A stretch of DNA of 64,000 nucleotides from Pigmentiphaga humi (GTDB lineage Bacteria > Pseudomonadota > Gammaproteobacteria > Burkholderiales > Burkholderiaceae_B): contig NZ_UWPJ01000011.1 of the NCBI RefSeq assembly GCF_900606115.1, positions 41,226-105,225 on the forward strand, read 5' to 3'. Positions 56,266-64,000 of the stretch are shown here, piece after piece. The notes beneath the pieces are model-generated. The model worked only from the letters and a program-made list of their open reading frames with translations. It ran no database searches and was not told the DNA's origin. Each line of letters opens with the position of its first letter. Positions within the stretch are counted from its first letter, which is position 1. A program made the position numbers and the translations under genes.

Positions 56266-57714
56266 ATGAATCACGCATCCCATTACATCGATGGACAATG
56301 GCTCGACGCGCTGCAGGGCGGGGCGCGCCGCGGCGAATCCTTCAACCCCGCGACCTCGCAAGCCTCGGCCACCTTCGCCGAAGGCGGACAGCCCGAGGCC
56401 GAAGCCGCGCTGGCCGCCGCCGAGCGCGCCTTCCGCACCACCGACTGGCGGCGCAGCCCGCGCCTGCGCGCCGCCATCCTGCTCGACTTCGCCGACCGGC
56501 TGGAAAAACGCACCGACGAGATCGCCGACTGGCTGGTCACGCTGAACGGCAAACTGCGCCGCGAAGCGCTGGGCGAAATCGCCGGCACCGTCTCCGAGCT
56601 GCGCTACTACGCCGGCTTGGCGCGCAACATCTTCGGCCGCGTCATCGAAGTCGAGCCGCACTGCTACGCCACGCTCGACCGCGAAGCCGCCGGCGTGGCC
56701 GTCATCATCGTGCCCTGGAACGCGCCCGTCACCCTGCTCGTGCGCTCCCTGGCGCCCGCGATCGCGGCCGGATGCACGGCCGTGATCAAGCCGGCGCACC
56801 AGACCGCGCTGGTCCACAACATGGTCCTCGAAACCCTGGTCTGCGACGCGCGCATTCCCAAAGGCGTCGTGAACTCCGTCATCGAATCCGGTTCCGAAGC
56901 CTCCCGCACCCTGTGCGCCTCGCCGCTGGCCGACATCATCAGCTTCACCGGCTCCGCCGAAGTCGGCAAACGCATCGCCCAGACCGCGTCCGGCACCCTG
57001 GCCAGGCTCTCCCTGGAACTGGGCGGCAAAGCGCCCGCCATCGTTTTCAAAGACAGCAACCCGGCACGGACCGCGGCCGGCGTCGCCGCCGGCGCGCTCG
57101 TCATGGCCGGCCAGCAATGCACCGCCATCGCCCGAGTGTTGGTCGAAGAAAGCTACTTCGACGAATTCGCCGGCGCGCTCGCCCAGACCCTCGAAGCCGT
57201 GCGCATCGGCCCCGGCAACGACGCCTCATCGCAGATGGGCTGCCTCATCGACATGCGCAACCGCGACCGGATCGCCGCATTGGTCGACGACGCCGCGCGG
57301 TCGCACACCATGCACCTGCGCGGCCACATCGGCGACGGCCCGCTCGCGCGCGGCGCCTTCATCACCCCCAGCCTGGTCGAAGTCGAAGACCTGGCCAGCC
57401 CTTTCATCCAGAACGAACTGTTCGGCCCCTTGCTCGTCATCGAACGCTTTCGCGACGAAGCCGACGCGGTCACCCGCGCCAACGCCACCCGCTACGGCCT
57501 GGCCGCCAGCGTCTGGACCCGCGACGCCACCAGGGCCAGGCGCGTCGCCAGCCAGATCCGCTCGGGAACGGTCTGGGCCAACACCCACAACCGCCTATTC
57601 GCCGAAGCCGAAACCGGCGGGCACCATGACAGCGGGTATGGGAGGCTGCATGGGCAGGAGGGGTTGAATGACTTTTTGGCGACCAAGCATTTTTATGTGG
57701 AGGGTGGGGCGTAG
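56266..57714 (+). CDS. NAD(P)-dependent aldehyde dehydrogenase
   Basis: The 482-residue product has the ALDH fold. The Asn/cofactor segment is VIIVPWNAPVTLLVRSLAPA, the general-base Glu is in LSLELGGKAPAIVF, and the catalytic Cys is in MAGQQCTAIARVL. It oxidises an aldehyde to the acid, plausibly the product of the TPP enzyme upstream. ATG 56266 gives the usual N-terminus; GTG 56254 would add four residues. It ends at 57714, just before the CRISPR region. Confidence 0.92.
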   Translation: MNHASHYIDGQWLDALQGGARRGESFNPATSQASATFAEGGQPEAEAALAAAERAFRTTDWRRSPRLRAAILLDFADRLEKRTDEIADWLVTLNGKLRREALGEIAGTVSELRYYAGLARNIFGRVIEVEPHCYATLDREAAGVAVIIVPWNAPVTLLVRSLAPAIAAGCTAVIKPAHQTALVHNMVLETLVCDARIPKGVVNSVIESGSEASRTLCASPLADIISFTGSAEVGKRIAQTASGTLARLSLELGGKAPAIVFKDSNPARTAAGVAAGALVMAGQQCTAIARVLVEESYFDEFAGALAQTLEAVRIGPGNDASSQMGCLIDMRNRDRIAALVDDAARSHTMHLRGHIGDGPLARGAFITPSLVEVEDLASPFIQNELFGPLLVIERFRDEADAVTRANATRYGLAASVWTRDATRARRVASQIRSGTVWANTHNRLFAEAETGGHHDSGYGRLHGQEGLNDFLATKHFYVEGGA

Positions 57715-57721
57715 GGGAGGG

Positions 57722-57743
57722 CGTCCCCGCTTTTGCGGGGACG
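57722..57743 (+). terminator. hairpin after the aldehyde dehydrogenase gene
   Basis: A 9-bp perfect stem CGTCCCCGC / GCGGGGACG with a TTTT loop is present. No downstream T run, so it may terminate with Rho or stabilise the mRNA end. Confidence 0.5.
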
Positions 57744-57785
57744 GCTTGCTTGCCAATTGAATGCGGGGCGATGTTCGGGCTTCTA

Positions 57786-58054
57786 CTTCTTGGCTGCCTA
57801 TTCAGCAGTGAAGCGATAGCCCAGGGCGGCGGCTGTCCATTGTGTTTTCTTAGCTGCCTGTACGGCAGTAAGTCTAGAAGGCCTTTTGGGGCCCTTTAAG
57901 GGTAAGTTTCTTAGCTGCCTGCACGGCAGTGAACGATGGCAACTTCGAGGACCGCGGCGGCTTCTGTTTCTTAGCTGCCTCCACGGCAGTAGATGCCACG
58001 ATCTGGGATGCGGACGTCCTCATATGTTTCTTAGCTGCTTCTAACAGCAGTGAG
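57786..58054 (-). CRISPR. decayed type I-F CRISPR array, 5 repeats
   Basis: Five 28-base repeats start at 57786, 57846, 57907, 57967 and 58027, separated by 32, 33, 32 and 32 bases. Read on the minus strand, 57907-57934 is a perfect I-F repeat (beginning GTTCACTGCC, ending GGCAGCTAAGAAA). The other four carry 3-8 substitutions but mostly keep the hairpin and the CTAAGAAA handle. In the leader-proximal one (58027) the stem reads CTGCT/AGCAG, a compensated pair. The array shares the cas2-3 strand, so read-through from the cas operon would transcribe it. Confidence 0.93.
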
Positions 58055-58120
58055 TTGACCAAGATCTTTCCGAGCACAGCCCAAGCCGTTTTCTATCGTC
58101 GCAAAGAACTCATCGATTTT

Positions 58121-61100
58121 CTACCCCGCCCGGCTGAACCCCAGTGCCGCGTGAAACCTCCACCCCTGGAGTTCATCAGGAATCGTCACCTTCGCAAATC
58201 GCTGGGCGCAGCTCATCAAGTCCAGCTCGAAGGCCTCGGCGTGTTCTGTCAGTGCCGCGATGAAATCCACTCGGCCCCAAGGCACCACTCGATCGGCGCG
58301 GAACCGTTGGTCAGGAACCTGGTGTCGCAGCGCATCTTCGATAACGGTCTGAGTCCGGCCATTTTTTTCCTCGATCCGGGCCAGCTCGAAATCGTCCTCG
58401 TCTTCATTGGGCAGCAGCACCAGTTCGACCTTGGGACGCGGATCGGCGCGGAATGGCTGACGTTGCGGCAACACTCCAGTCAGCCAAACCAGAGGGATGC
58501 GCCAGTGGCTGCTGGCATTGGCGATTTCCTGCGCGCCGGCCGAGGTGAATCTTGATCTTCGTGTCGACGCCGGATCGGTCTGTATCGGAACAGGCAGCAT
58601 TTGCCTGGCGAGGCGAGCATGTTCCAGGTCGACGAGGTTTTCGCGGGGGCGCAATGTTTCCTGAGGCCGCTGCAGGACCCTGGGGCGTGCATCGATCACC
58701 GTGCGTTCCCCTTCGTTCAGCAAGTGCTGCAAATCGTGTGAAGTCAGCCTGAAGTCTCCCCGATTCTGTTCGAACCCCGGTCGGCAGAAAGCGGCCTCTC
58801 CGGGGTGCTCGAAATGTCGCAGGTTGCTGCTCAGGACGACGAGGTTCGGGGTCTCGACGGCACCGATTCTGTGCCGGCGCACCCGGCCCGCGAGTTGGAT
58901 GAGCGAACGCATCGACGAGGGTTCGACTACGGCCCAGTCGTAGTCATGGTCGCGTCCGACTTCTGTTACGGGGCTGCCCAGCACGATGAACAGATGATCT
59001 TGTTCGCCATGTTGGTCGAGCCCGGCTCGAATCTCCGGCAATCGATAGACCGCGCCTTCGTCGCGGCGGTTGAGCGCGGTGTCCAACCGGTTTTCTATGG
59101 CCGATCTCAGCAATAGCGGGAACTGGGAATGGTAGACGCAAAGGTGGATGCGTACACCGGGAGGCGCATCCTGCTGATACAAGGCCAGCGCAATGTCGAA
59201 CAGAGGATCGATGTTGGCCATCCTGATCAAGCCGAAGCTGACTCGCTTGCCGCTGTTCGCATCCATGCCATGGTGTCGCGCATGCAAGCTCAACGCGGCC
59301 TCCCGCAAAATCCCTGCAAGTTGCTCGCGCCGCTCCGCTTTATCGTGGGTCGTGAAAGATAGCGGCAGCAGTTCGCAATGCCGCCGTACGGGCTCTTTGC
59401 GAAGATGATCGATACGTTTCTGGACGAAGTCCAGGTGCTTGGTGAGGAACGTCGCTCCATCCGGGCAGTCCTGCTGGGCCTGCCCGAATTCGTCGACCCA
59501 GGCGCAGCAAATGTTTGCGGGCTCGCCTGGCCGCTCTCCGCGGTTGCGCTGGAACCAGGCACGGCCATCGCTATAGGCAAGGAACAGCCCTTCCACCAGG
59601 GCCGGCGGCAGGGTAGCGGACGACAGCAGAACGCGGCTCCCGAGCAGGCCGGCCCAATGCACCAGACGCGTAAGCGCCGGCAGATCGTCCATGTCGAACT
59701 CGTCCGGTTCGTCCACGACCAGGTCGCCGGACATCAGGCGCAACATTGGCACAATCTGTCTGCCGCCACGCAGGCTCTCGGTCGCAGGGGTCAGGTGGTC
59801 GATGGTGCAAACCAGTACGGGGGCCGCGAGTAGTGACCGTACCTGCCGGTTGTGGCTAAGGCGTTGCAAAACGGGATGCTGGTCGTTGCCTTCGAACTGT
59901 ACGTAGCTGCTTTCTTCGTCCAGTAGATCCTGGCGGGATGCAGAGCCGCTCTGTTCGGCTAGGGCCCGATAATGTTCGAAAAGCTCCCGGTTTTCCCTGC
60001 CTCCGACTTGAATGGCTAGGGCGTCGTCGGTCAATCCCAGATCGTCGCGAAAACTCCGGCCGGTCTGCAGCGTCAATGTGCGCAGCCCCATGGCGAAGGC
60101 ACAGCGCAGCCCCCGTTTGGGATCCGCCAAGGCATTCATGATGCGGGCATTGGCCAGCGTTTTGCCGCAGCCGGTGGAAGCCATGTTCACAATGAATGCG
60201 CCTTGTCCCGCTGCGCGTCCACGCATCGCCGTCGCGACGTCCGCTGCGCGATCCTGCCAGCGGAACCGGGCCACACTGCTGCGTTGTCCCAATTTTTTGT
60301 GCCGGACGAGACAAGAAAGATGCCGCTCGAAACCGGGCAAGGCGTGAATGACCTGGCTGGCATGAGCCTCCACGCCGAGCAGATGCTCGTCGAGCGTCTG
60401 ATTCATCTGAATACGGCCATCGACGCGTACGGTATTCGCATGTAACGGATACGTGGCGTTGATGTGCAGTCGAACCTCGCGACCGGATAGCGTCGAATAG
60501 TGATGGTCCGCCAGCATCAAGCCAAGCCGAGCAAGATGCATCAGATAGGGGTTCTCCAGGCAGGACTGGTCGGGATGCCTCGCGCGCAGGTCGATCAGGC
60601 GTTTCGCCAGCCGGGCGGCGCGTTTGCGCCACGATGGCTCCGTCACGGGCAGTCCATGGGGAAAATACCAGTAACTTCTGACCGACTCGGCATCCGCCGC
60701 TTCCACGCGCTCGTTCCAGGAGGGGCCGATCTGCTTCAGGATTTCATCCAGCATGCTCACCTGGAAGCCCTGAACGCGGGTCTCGGACGAACTTTCCGTG
60801 GGCGATGCCTGAGGGAGGATAGGTAGCCGATGATGCGTCAAGATCAGCCATGCAACGGCACTTGCCAGGGGAGGAAGGTGCGCGAAGGGCTTGTTCGCGT
60901 CTGCGTCCGGGTCGAGACCGTCGCGCAGGCGCTTGCGTTCGACGCACCAGTCATCGAGCTGCCAACCGTCCGGATCGGCCAATCTACGTAGCCAGCCGGC
61001 ATCGTCGTCCGATCCGACAAAAGCCTGGAACTGGCGTACCGACACCCATTCGTGCCGGTAGAGGTTGCGGGTGATCGGTCCCGATGATCGCAGTCTGTCC

Positions 61101-61498
61101 TGGAATGCCTGGCTTGCCTTGCCCAGGTCATGCAGCAGGCTTCCCAAGGCGGACAACGCCTGGATCCAGGGCAAGGTGTGCCAGTCGTTCTCATCCTCGT
61201 TGCGCAAAACTTTGCGCCGAGTCATGTTGGTCGGCGTTGCACCGTTCTCATTGAATTGACGGGTGTCACCAACGATCCAAAGCAGTTCGCTATGGTCGCG
61301 GCCCCGTATCCAATGGCAGGCCACTGCCGTGTTCTTTCGAGCGGTTTTTCTTAACAGGCGCCGCAGTGTGTCGAGCCCCGCCTGCGTGATCGAGGTTTGC
61401 CACGTCCGGTCACCGCGCCGTTCGGCGAACTGGTCCAGGATGCGGCGAGTTTCGACAATGGCCCGCTTGCTGCATTGGGAAACCAACAAGACGTTCAT
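58121..61498 (-). CDS. cas3: type I-F Cas2-Cas3 fusion nuclease-helicase
   Basis: The 1125-residue product starts with a Cas2-like domain (MNVLLVSQCSKRAIVETRRI). Next are a Cas3 HD nuclease motif (LLHDLGKAS, residues 121-129), helicase motif I (ASTGCGKT, about 433), motif II DEPD (about 594), motif III SAT (about 624) and motif VI QLAGRVRRHR (about 866). No frameshift or stop is seen. ATG 61498 overlaps the cas1 TGA (ATGA); an upstream in-frame ATG would add 33 non-homologous residues. It normally joins Cas1 in spacer capture and shreds targets marked by the Csy complex, which is not encoded here. Confidence 0.96.
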   Translation of the reverse strand: MNVLLVSQCSKRAIVETRRILDQFAERRGDRTWQTSITQAGLDTLRRLLRKTARKNTAVACHWIRGRDHSELLWIVGDTRQFNENGATPTNMTRRKVLRNEDENDWHTLPWIQALSALGSLLHDLGKASQAFQDRLRSSGPITRNLYRHEWVSVRQFQAFVGSDDDAGWLRRLADPDGWQLDDWCVERKRLRDGLDPDADANKPFAHLPPLASAVAWLILTHHRLPILPQASPTESSSETRVQGFQVSMLDEILKQIGPSWNERVEAADAESVRSYWYFPHGLPVTEPSWRKRAARLAKRLIDLRARHPDQSCLENPYLMHLARLGLMLADHHYSTLSGREVRLHINATYPLHANTVRVDGRIQMNQTLDEHLLGVEAHASQVIHALPGFERHLSCLVRHKKLGQRSSVARFRWQDRAADVATAMRGRAAGQGAFIVNMASTGCGKTLANARIMNALADPKRGLRCAFAMGLRTLTLQTGRSFRDDLGLTDDALAIQVGGRENRELFEHYRALAEQSGSASRQDLLDEESSYVQFEGNDQHPVLQRLSHNRQVRSLLAAPVLVCTIDHLTPATESLRGGRQIVPMLRLMSGDLVVDEPDEFDMDDLPALTRLVHWAGLLGSRVLLSSATLPPALVEGLFLAYSDGRAWFQRNRGERPGEPANICCAWVDEFGQAQQDCPDGATFLTKHLDFVQKRIDHLRKEPVRRHCELLPLSFTTHDKAERREQLAGILREAALSLHARHHGMDANSGKRVSFGLIRMANIDPLFDIALALYQQDAPPGVRIHLCVYHSQFPLLLRSAIENRLDTALNRRDEGAVYRLPEIRAGLDQHGEQDHLFIVLGSPVTEVGRDHDYDWAVVEPSSMRSLIQLAGRVRRHRIGAVETPNLVVLSSNLRHFEHPGEAAFCRPGFEQNRGDFRLTSHDLQHLLNEGERTVIDARPRVLQRPQETLRPRENLVDLEHARLARQMLPVPIQTDPASTRRSRFTSAGAQEIANASSHWRIPLVWLTGVLPQRQPFRADPRPKVELVLLPNEDEDDFELARIEEKNGRTQTVIEDALRHQVPDQRFRADRVVPWGRVDFIAALTEHAEAFELDLMSCAQRFAKVTIPDELQGWRFHAALGFSRAG

Positions 61499-62508
61499 GC
61501 GGCACGTCCCGCCTCGCTCGCGGTCTCCACGGCCACGCGTTTGAGCGTCTCGATCATGAAGTCCAACGATTCCGTCCTTGCCAGCGCTTCGATGCAATTG
61601 CGGCGAAACGTTTGTTCGTCGTCACCCCGCATCGCGGACAGGAACGCCTGCGGCAGGATGATGCCGTCCTTGACCAGGTCCGCTACATCGAATACCAAGC
61701 CCCCACGCCGGGTCTTGCCATGCAGAACAGCCAAGCCGTGCGGCAGGCCTAGCACCCAGGTTGCCGTCGCACCGAGACCGTAGGCCAGGTAATTGCCATG
61801 ATCGAGAAAACGGTTGGCCGGATCGCTTCCCGTGCCGCGTTTGGCGCGCGTGAATTCCCCGTATCCGACGGTATCTACGGCCAGCTTGAACAGCGCTTTG
61901 GTCAGCCGTGCCTCTTCGGTGAGCAACGTTACTACATCGCTCGCGGTGTCCAGGCGCGCAAAGGCTGCGTCCAGCAGGCTACCCAGTCTTTCTTTATGCA
62001 CGTCGAAGCCCGTTTCCTGCAATGAGCGATGGTTCCACGACGCTCTGATCTGTCCAATGCGCGCGCGTTGCAACTGTTTGGCGGCGAGCAACCGCAGTGC
62101 ATCGTCGAACCAGAATCGCACCCAGGCTTGTAGGTATTCCGTGGGACGGTATTCGCTCTGAGGAGAGAACCAGGCTAATTCCACGTCCATTTCGTTAGCA
62201 CTGAACAAAGGCGTACCGCCGCCTCCGCAGAAGCCAACCAGTACACCGGCTTTAGCCAACTCCCGCATGGCGGCCTGGGTGATCGACGTTCCCGTTCCGA
62301 GCAGGATCGTCGTGGTGTTGGCGATGGGAATGTTCCAATAGAGCGACTTGCTGCCCTGGTCTGTGACGTATTCGACCCTCCCCCCGTTGACCAGGACACG
62401 GCAATGCTCGAGGTAGTAAATATTCGCCCGTTTTGAATGCAAGATGGTCTTCAGGTCTGAGGGGCTGATGTCCTGCACGTTTGGAGTCCTTTTGGTTTGA
62501 CTTGTCAT
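61495..62508 (-). CDS. cas1: CRISPR-associated endonuclease Cas1, subtype I-F
   Basis: The 337-residue product is full length for I-F Cas1. The metal ligands are all present: Glu199 (TLLTEEARL), His263 (AVLHGKT), Asp274 and Asp277 (LVFDVADLVKD), with the family's exact spacing. It should integrate spacers with Cas2-3 and IHF. It is the first gene of the minus-strand operon. A minus-strand TATACT element at 62529-62534 is a possible -10; the ribosome-binding site is weak. Confidence 0.96.
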   Translation of the reverse strand: MTSQTKRTPNVQDISPSDLKTILHSKRANIYYLEHCRVLVNGGRVEYVTDQGSKSLYWNIPIANTTTILLGTGTSITQAAMRELAKAGVLVGFCGGGGTPLFSANEMDVELAWFSPQSEYRPTEYLQAWVRFWFDDALRLLAAKQLQRARIGQIRASWNHRSLQETGFDVHKERLGSLLDAAFARLDTASDVVTLLTEEARLTKALFKLAVDTVGYGEFTRAKRGTGSDPANRFLDHGNYLAYGLGATATWVLGLPHGLAVLHGKTRRGGLVFDVADLVKDGIILPQAFLSAMRGDDEQTFRRNCIEALARTESLDFMIETLKRVAVETASEAGRAA

Positions 62509-62672
62509 AGAGACTATTGGACGGTTTGAGTATAGGGCGAGACCCTTTTTTCTGGGGGGCGGGGAATTTCCTTAAGAATCAATATGTTGGAGATTTTTAG
62601 GAAAAATAGGTCTGGTGAGGGGGTGAGTGGGTTTTTACTTTAGAATCAATGAGTTGTGAGAGTTTTGATCTA
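62509..62672 (+). promoter_or_regulatory. CRISPR leader with two IHF-consensus sites
   Basis: The AT-rich leader lies between divergent cas1 and the array. It contains two perfect matches to the IHF consensus WATCAA-N4-TTR: AATCAATATGTTG (62577-62589) and AATCAATGAGTTG (62644-62656), 67 bases apart. IHF bends I-F leaders to guide integration at the first repeat in the systems studied. Promoters for the array were not identified with confidence. Confidence 0.8.
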
Positions 62673-63899
62673 CTTCACTGCCGTGCAGGCAGCTAAGAAA
62701 CGGGAGAATCCGCAACAAGCGACCCAGCATAGCTTCACTGCCGTGCAGGCAGCTAAGAAAAGATCGTCAGAGAGCCTCGTAGTGGACCATTACTTCACTG
62801 CCGTGCAGGCAGCTAAGAAAGGTGACGATCAGCAAACAATCGGCATTGCCGACTTCACTGCCGTGCAGGCAGCTAAGAAACGGTCCAGCCGCTCGATTTC
62901 GGCGAGGATCAGCTTCACTGCCGTGCAGGCAGCTAAGAAATTATCTAGTAACCCCAACTTGCTAGATTGCGTCTTCACTGCCGTGCAGGCAGCTAAGAAA
63001 AAGCGGTAATCGATTGGCGCGCTGCGGCCGCCCTTCACTGCCGTGCAGGCAGCTAAGAAACGATTAAGCCGCCAACGCTCCCGGTCTTTGAGCTTCACTG
63101 CCGTGCAGGCAGCTAAGAAACACCGCTCTACCACCGTCAGGGGGGGTGTCTCTTCACTGCCGTGCAGGCAGCTAAGAAAGAGCCAGCAGAACGCTGACAT
63201 CGCAGCCGAACCTTCACTGCCGTGCAGGCAGCTAAGAAAACAGGCCGGTGCCGGGCCAGAAGTCGAACACGCTTCACTGCCGTGCAGGCAGCTAAGAAAT
63301 GCTGACCTCTGAGACATGGGTGCTGGGTACCCTTCACTGCCGTGCAGGCAGCTAAGAAAAGCGACTCCGCGTTTGCCGGCAGCGGCCGAAACTTCACTGC
63401 CGTGCAGGCAGCTAAGAAAATATTGCGCGGATCATGTACCGCGATCTGAGGCTTCACTGCCGTGCAGGCAGCTAAGAAAAGCACGGCGCTGGATGTCACT
63501 GTTTCCATGAACTTCACTGCCGTGCAGGCAGCTAAGAAAATCACCGCCGGCTCCACGGTCGGGCCATCGACCTTCACTGCCGTGCAGGCAGCTAAGAAAG
63601 TCTCGACGCTGACCTCGGCCTGCCCGACGGGCTTCACTGCCGTGCAGGCAGCTAAGAAAGCCGCGAAGCTCTACTCGCCCGGCTTGCCAGCCTTCACTGC
63701 CGTGCAGGCAGCTAAGAAAATGCGGGGAATACCGCCTGGGAAAACGACCACCTTCACTGCCGTGCAGGCAGCTAAGAAAGACCTTCTCCAGCACCAGACG
63801 GGTGCGCTCGGCTTCACTGCCGTGCAGGCAGCTAAGAAAACGCCGACCGGGTAGCGCCGCGTCTCAGCACGCTTCACTGCCGTGCAGGCAGCTAAGAAA
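62673..63899 (+). CRISPR. main type I-F CRISPR array, 21 repeats and 20 spacers
   Basis: Twenty-one identical 28-base repeats begin CTTCACTGCCGTGC and end GGCAGCTAAGAAA. They are separated by 32-base spacers, except one of 31 bases at 63121-63151. Orientation is rightward: the 5'-handle CTAAGAAA lies at the repeat's right end and the IHF leader lies left. No repeat shows decay, so the array is recent or conserved. It is cut off on the right by an IS3-like element. The spacers' targets are not identifiable without a search. Confidence 0.98.
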
Positions 63900-63902
63900 T
63901 CT

Positions 63903-64000
63903 TGAATCGAACCGGTTTTTGAGGAGGCTCCAATTCTTGAGAAAATGGAGCCATGAGCAAGAACAACAAGTTTTCCCCTGAAGTACGTGAACGTGCGGTA
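63903..64000 (+). mobile_element. left end of an IS3-family-like insertion sequence, truncated by the window
   Basis: A terminal TGAATCGAACCGG sequence begins at 63903, 3 bases after the last CRISPR repeat. It is followed by a short non-coding segment and the start of a transposase OrfA. The 3-base gap (TCT) could be the target duplication. Confidence 0.75.
63953..64000 (+). CDS. IS3-family transposase OrfA, 5' fragment
   Basis: The 16 visible residues (MSKNNKFSPEVRERAV) match the start of helix-turn-helix OrfA proteins of IS3-family elements; the rest is outside the window. ATG 63953 follows AATGGAGCC. Confidence 0.75.
   Translation, partial: MSKNNKFSPEVRERAV

Larger units (their letters stand above)
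57715..58120. other. intergenic region between ALDH and cas2-3, holding the distal CRISPR array
   Basis: The 406 bases hold a 9-bp hairpin at 57722-57743, the decayed array at 57786-58054, and a 66-base leader-like stretch to the cas2-3 stop. No csy gene fragment is recognisable. On the minus strand, 8 bases after the cas2-3 stop, an ATG opens only six codons (MSSLRR) before a stop. Confidence 0.75.

Noticed and set aside
57715..58120. A hidden or frameshifted csy gene between cas2-3 and ALDH
   Set aside because: The space is only 406 bases, two thirds of it repeats and spacers, and no frame shows Csy-like sequence.
57874..58555. ORFs crossing the distal array and the end of cas2-3
   Set aside because: They read repeat units or the antisense strand of cas2-3 and lack ribosome-binding sites or family similarity.
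62656..63877. Open frames on both strands across the CRISPR array, giving proteins with a repeated FTAVQAAKK or FLAACTAVK motif
   Set aside because: They are translations of 28-base repeats with 32-base spacers (60-base period, a multiple of three), not genes.
58121..64000. Type I-F CRISPR-associated transposon (I-F3)
   Set aside because: I-F3 systems lack cas1 and cas2-3 and carry tnsABC and tniQ; here cas1 and cas2-3 are intact and no tns genes are visible. The IS at the right edge is IS3-like, not Tn7-like.

Overview
The window looks like the chromosome of a betaproteobacterium of the Alcaligenaceae, most likely Bordetella or a close relative such as Achromobacter. The evidence is high GC throughout, the spc-alpha ribosomal gene order with infA between secY and rpmJ, ResB/CcsB (system II) cytochrome c maturation, MsrPQ, cytochrome c4, and many solitary Bug/TctC solute-binding proteins beside small LysR- or GntR-controlled catabolic operons. 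The genus is inferred from gene content; no rRNA gene is present to confirm it.

Layout. 1-1580: the 3' part of a secreted S8 serine protease with a P domain, then a small exported protein. 1960-11460: ribosomal spc and alpha operons with secY, infA and rpoA, unusually rich in intergenic hairpins. 11605-19408: a catabolic region with a flavin monooxygenase, amidohydrolase, esterase and Bug protein divergent from a LysR gene, then a dienelactone hydrolase and an enol-lactonase-like hydrolase. 19631-28433: a LysR gene, a cupin with a predicted FNR promoter, a NodIJ-like ABC exporter, cutA, dsbD, a CorA-like transporter, hemB and engB. 28467-35776: gamma carbonic anhydrase, cytochrome c4, resB-ccsB, msrPQ and a small membrane protein.

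35868-36444 holds two tandem small genes missed by ordinary ORF calling. Their products carry a lasso-peptide-type leader motif (Y-x2-P-x-L-x3-G-x5-T), and no maturation genes lie nearby. 36509-39701 encodes a NYN/OST-HTH protein and a YadGH-like ABC exporter. 39683-44815 is a GntR-associated catabolic cluster. 44838-52347 holds housekeeping genes (lysA, lptM, cyaY, mrcA, aroK, aroB, dgt). 52385-57714 is a LysR-controlled TPP-enzyme/Bug/aldehyde-dehydrogenase operon.

57786-63899 is a type I-F CRISPR locus. It has intact-looking cas1 and cas2-3, a leader with two IHF-consensus sites, and a clean 21-repeat array. A second, decayed five-repeat array lies immediately downstream of cas2-3, where csy1-csy4 are expected. 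No csy effector gene is present in the window. An IS3-like element begins 3 nt after the last repeat of the main array and runs off the right edge.

The two most unusual items are the effector-less I-F locus and the paired orphan lasso-like precursors. A dispersed multi-hairpin intergenic repeat (six near-full copies plus a half copy) punctuates the window. In places it supplies coding sequence or a ribosome-binding site to adjacent genes.
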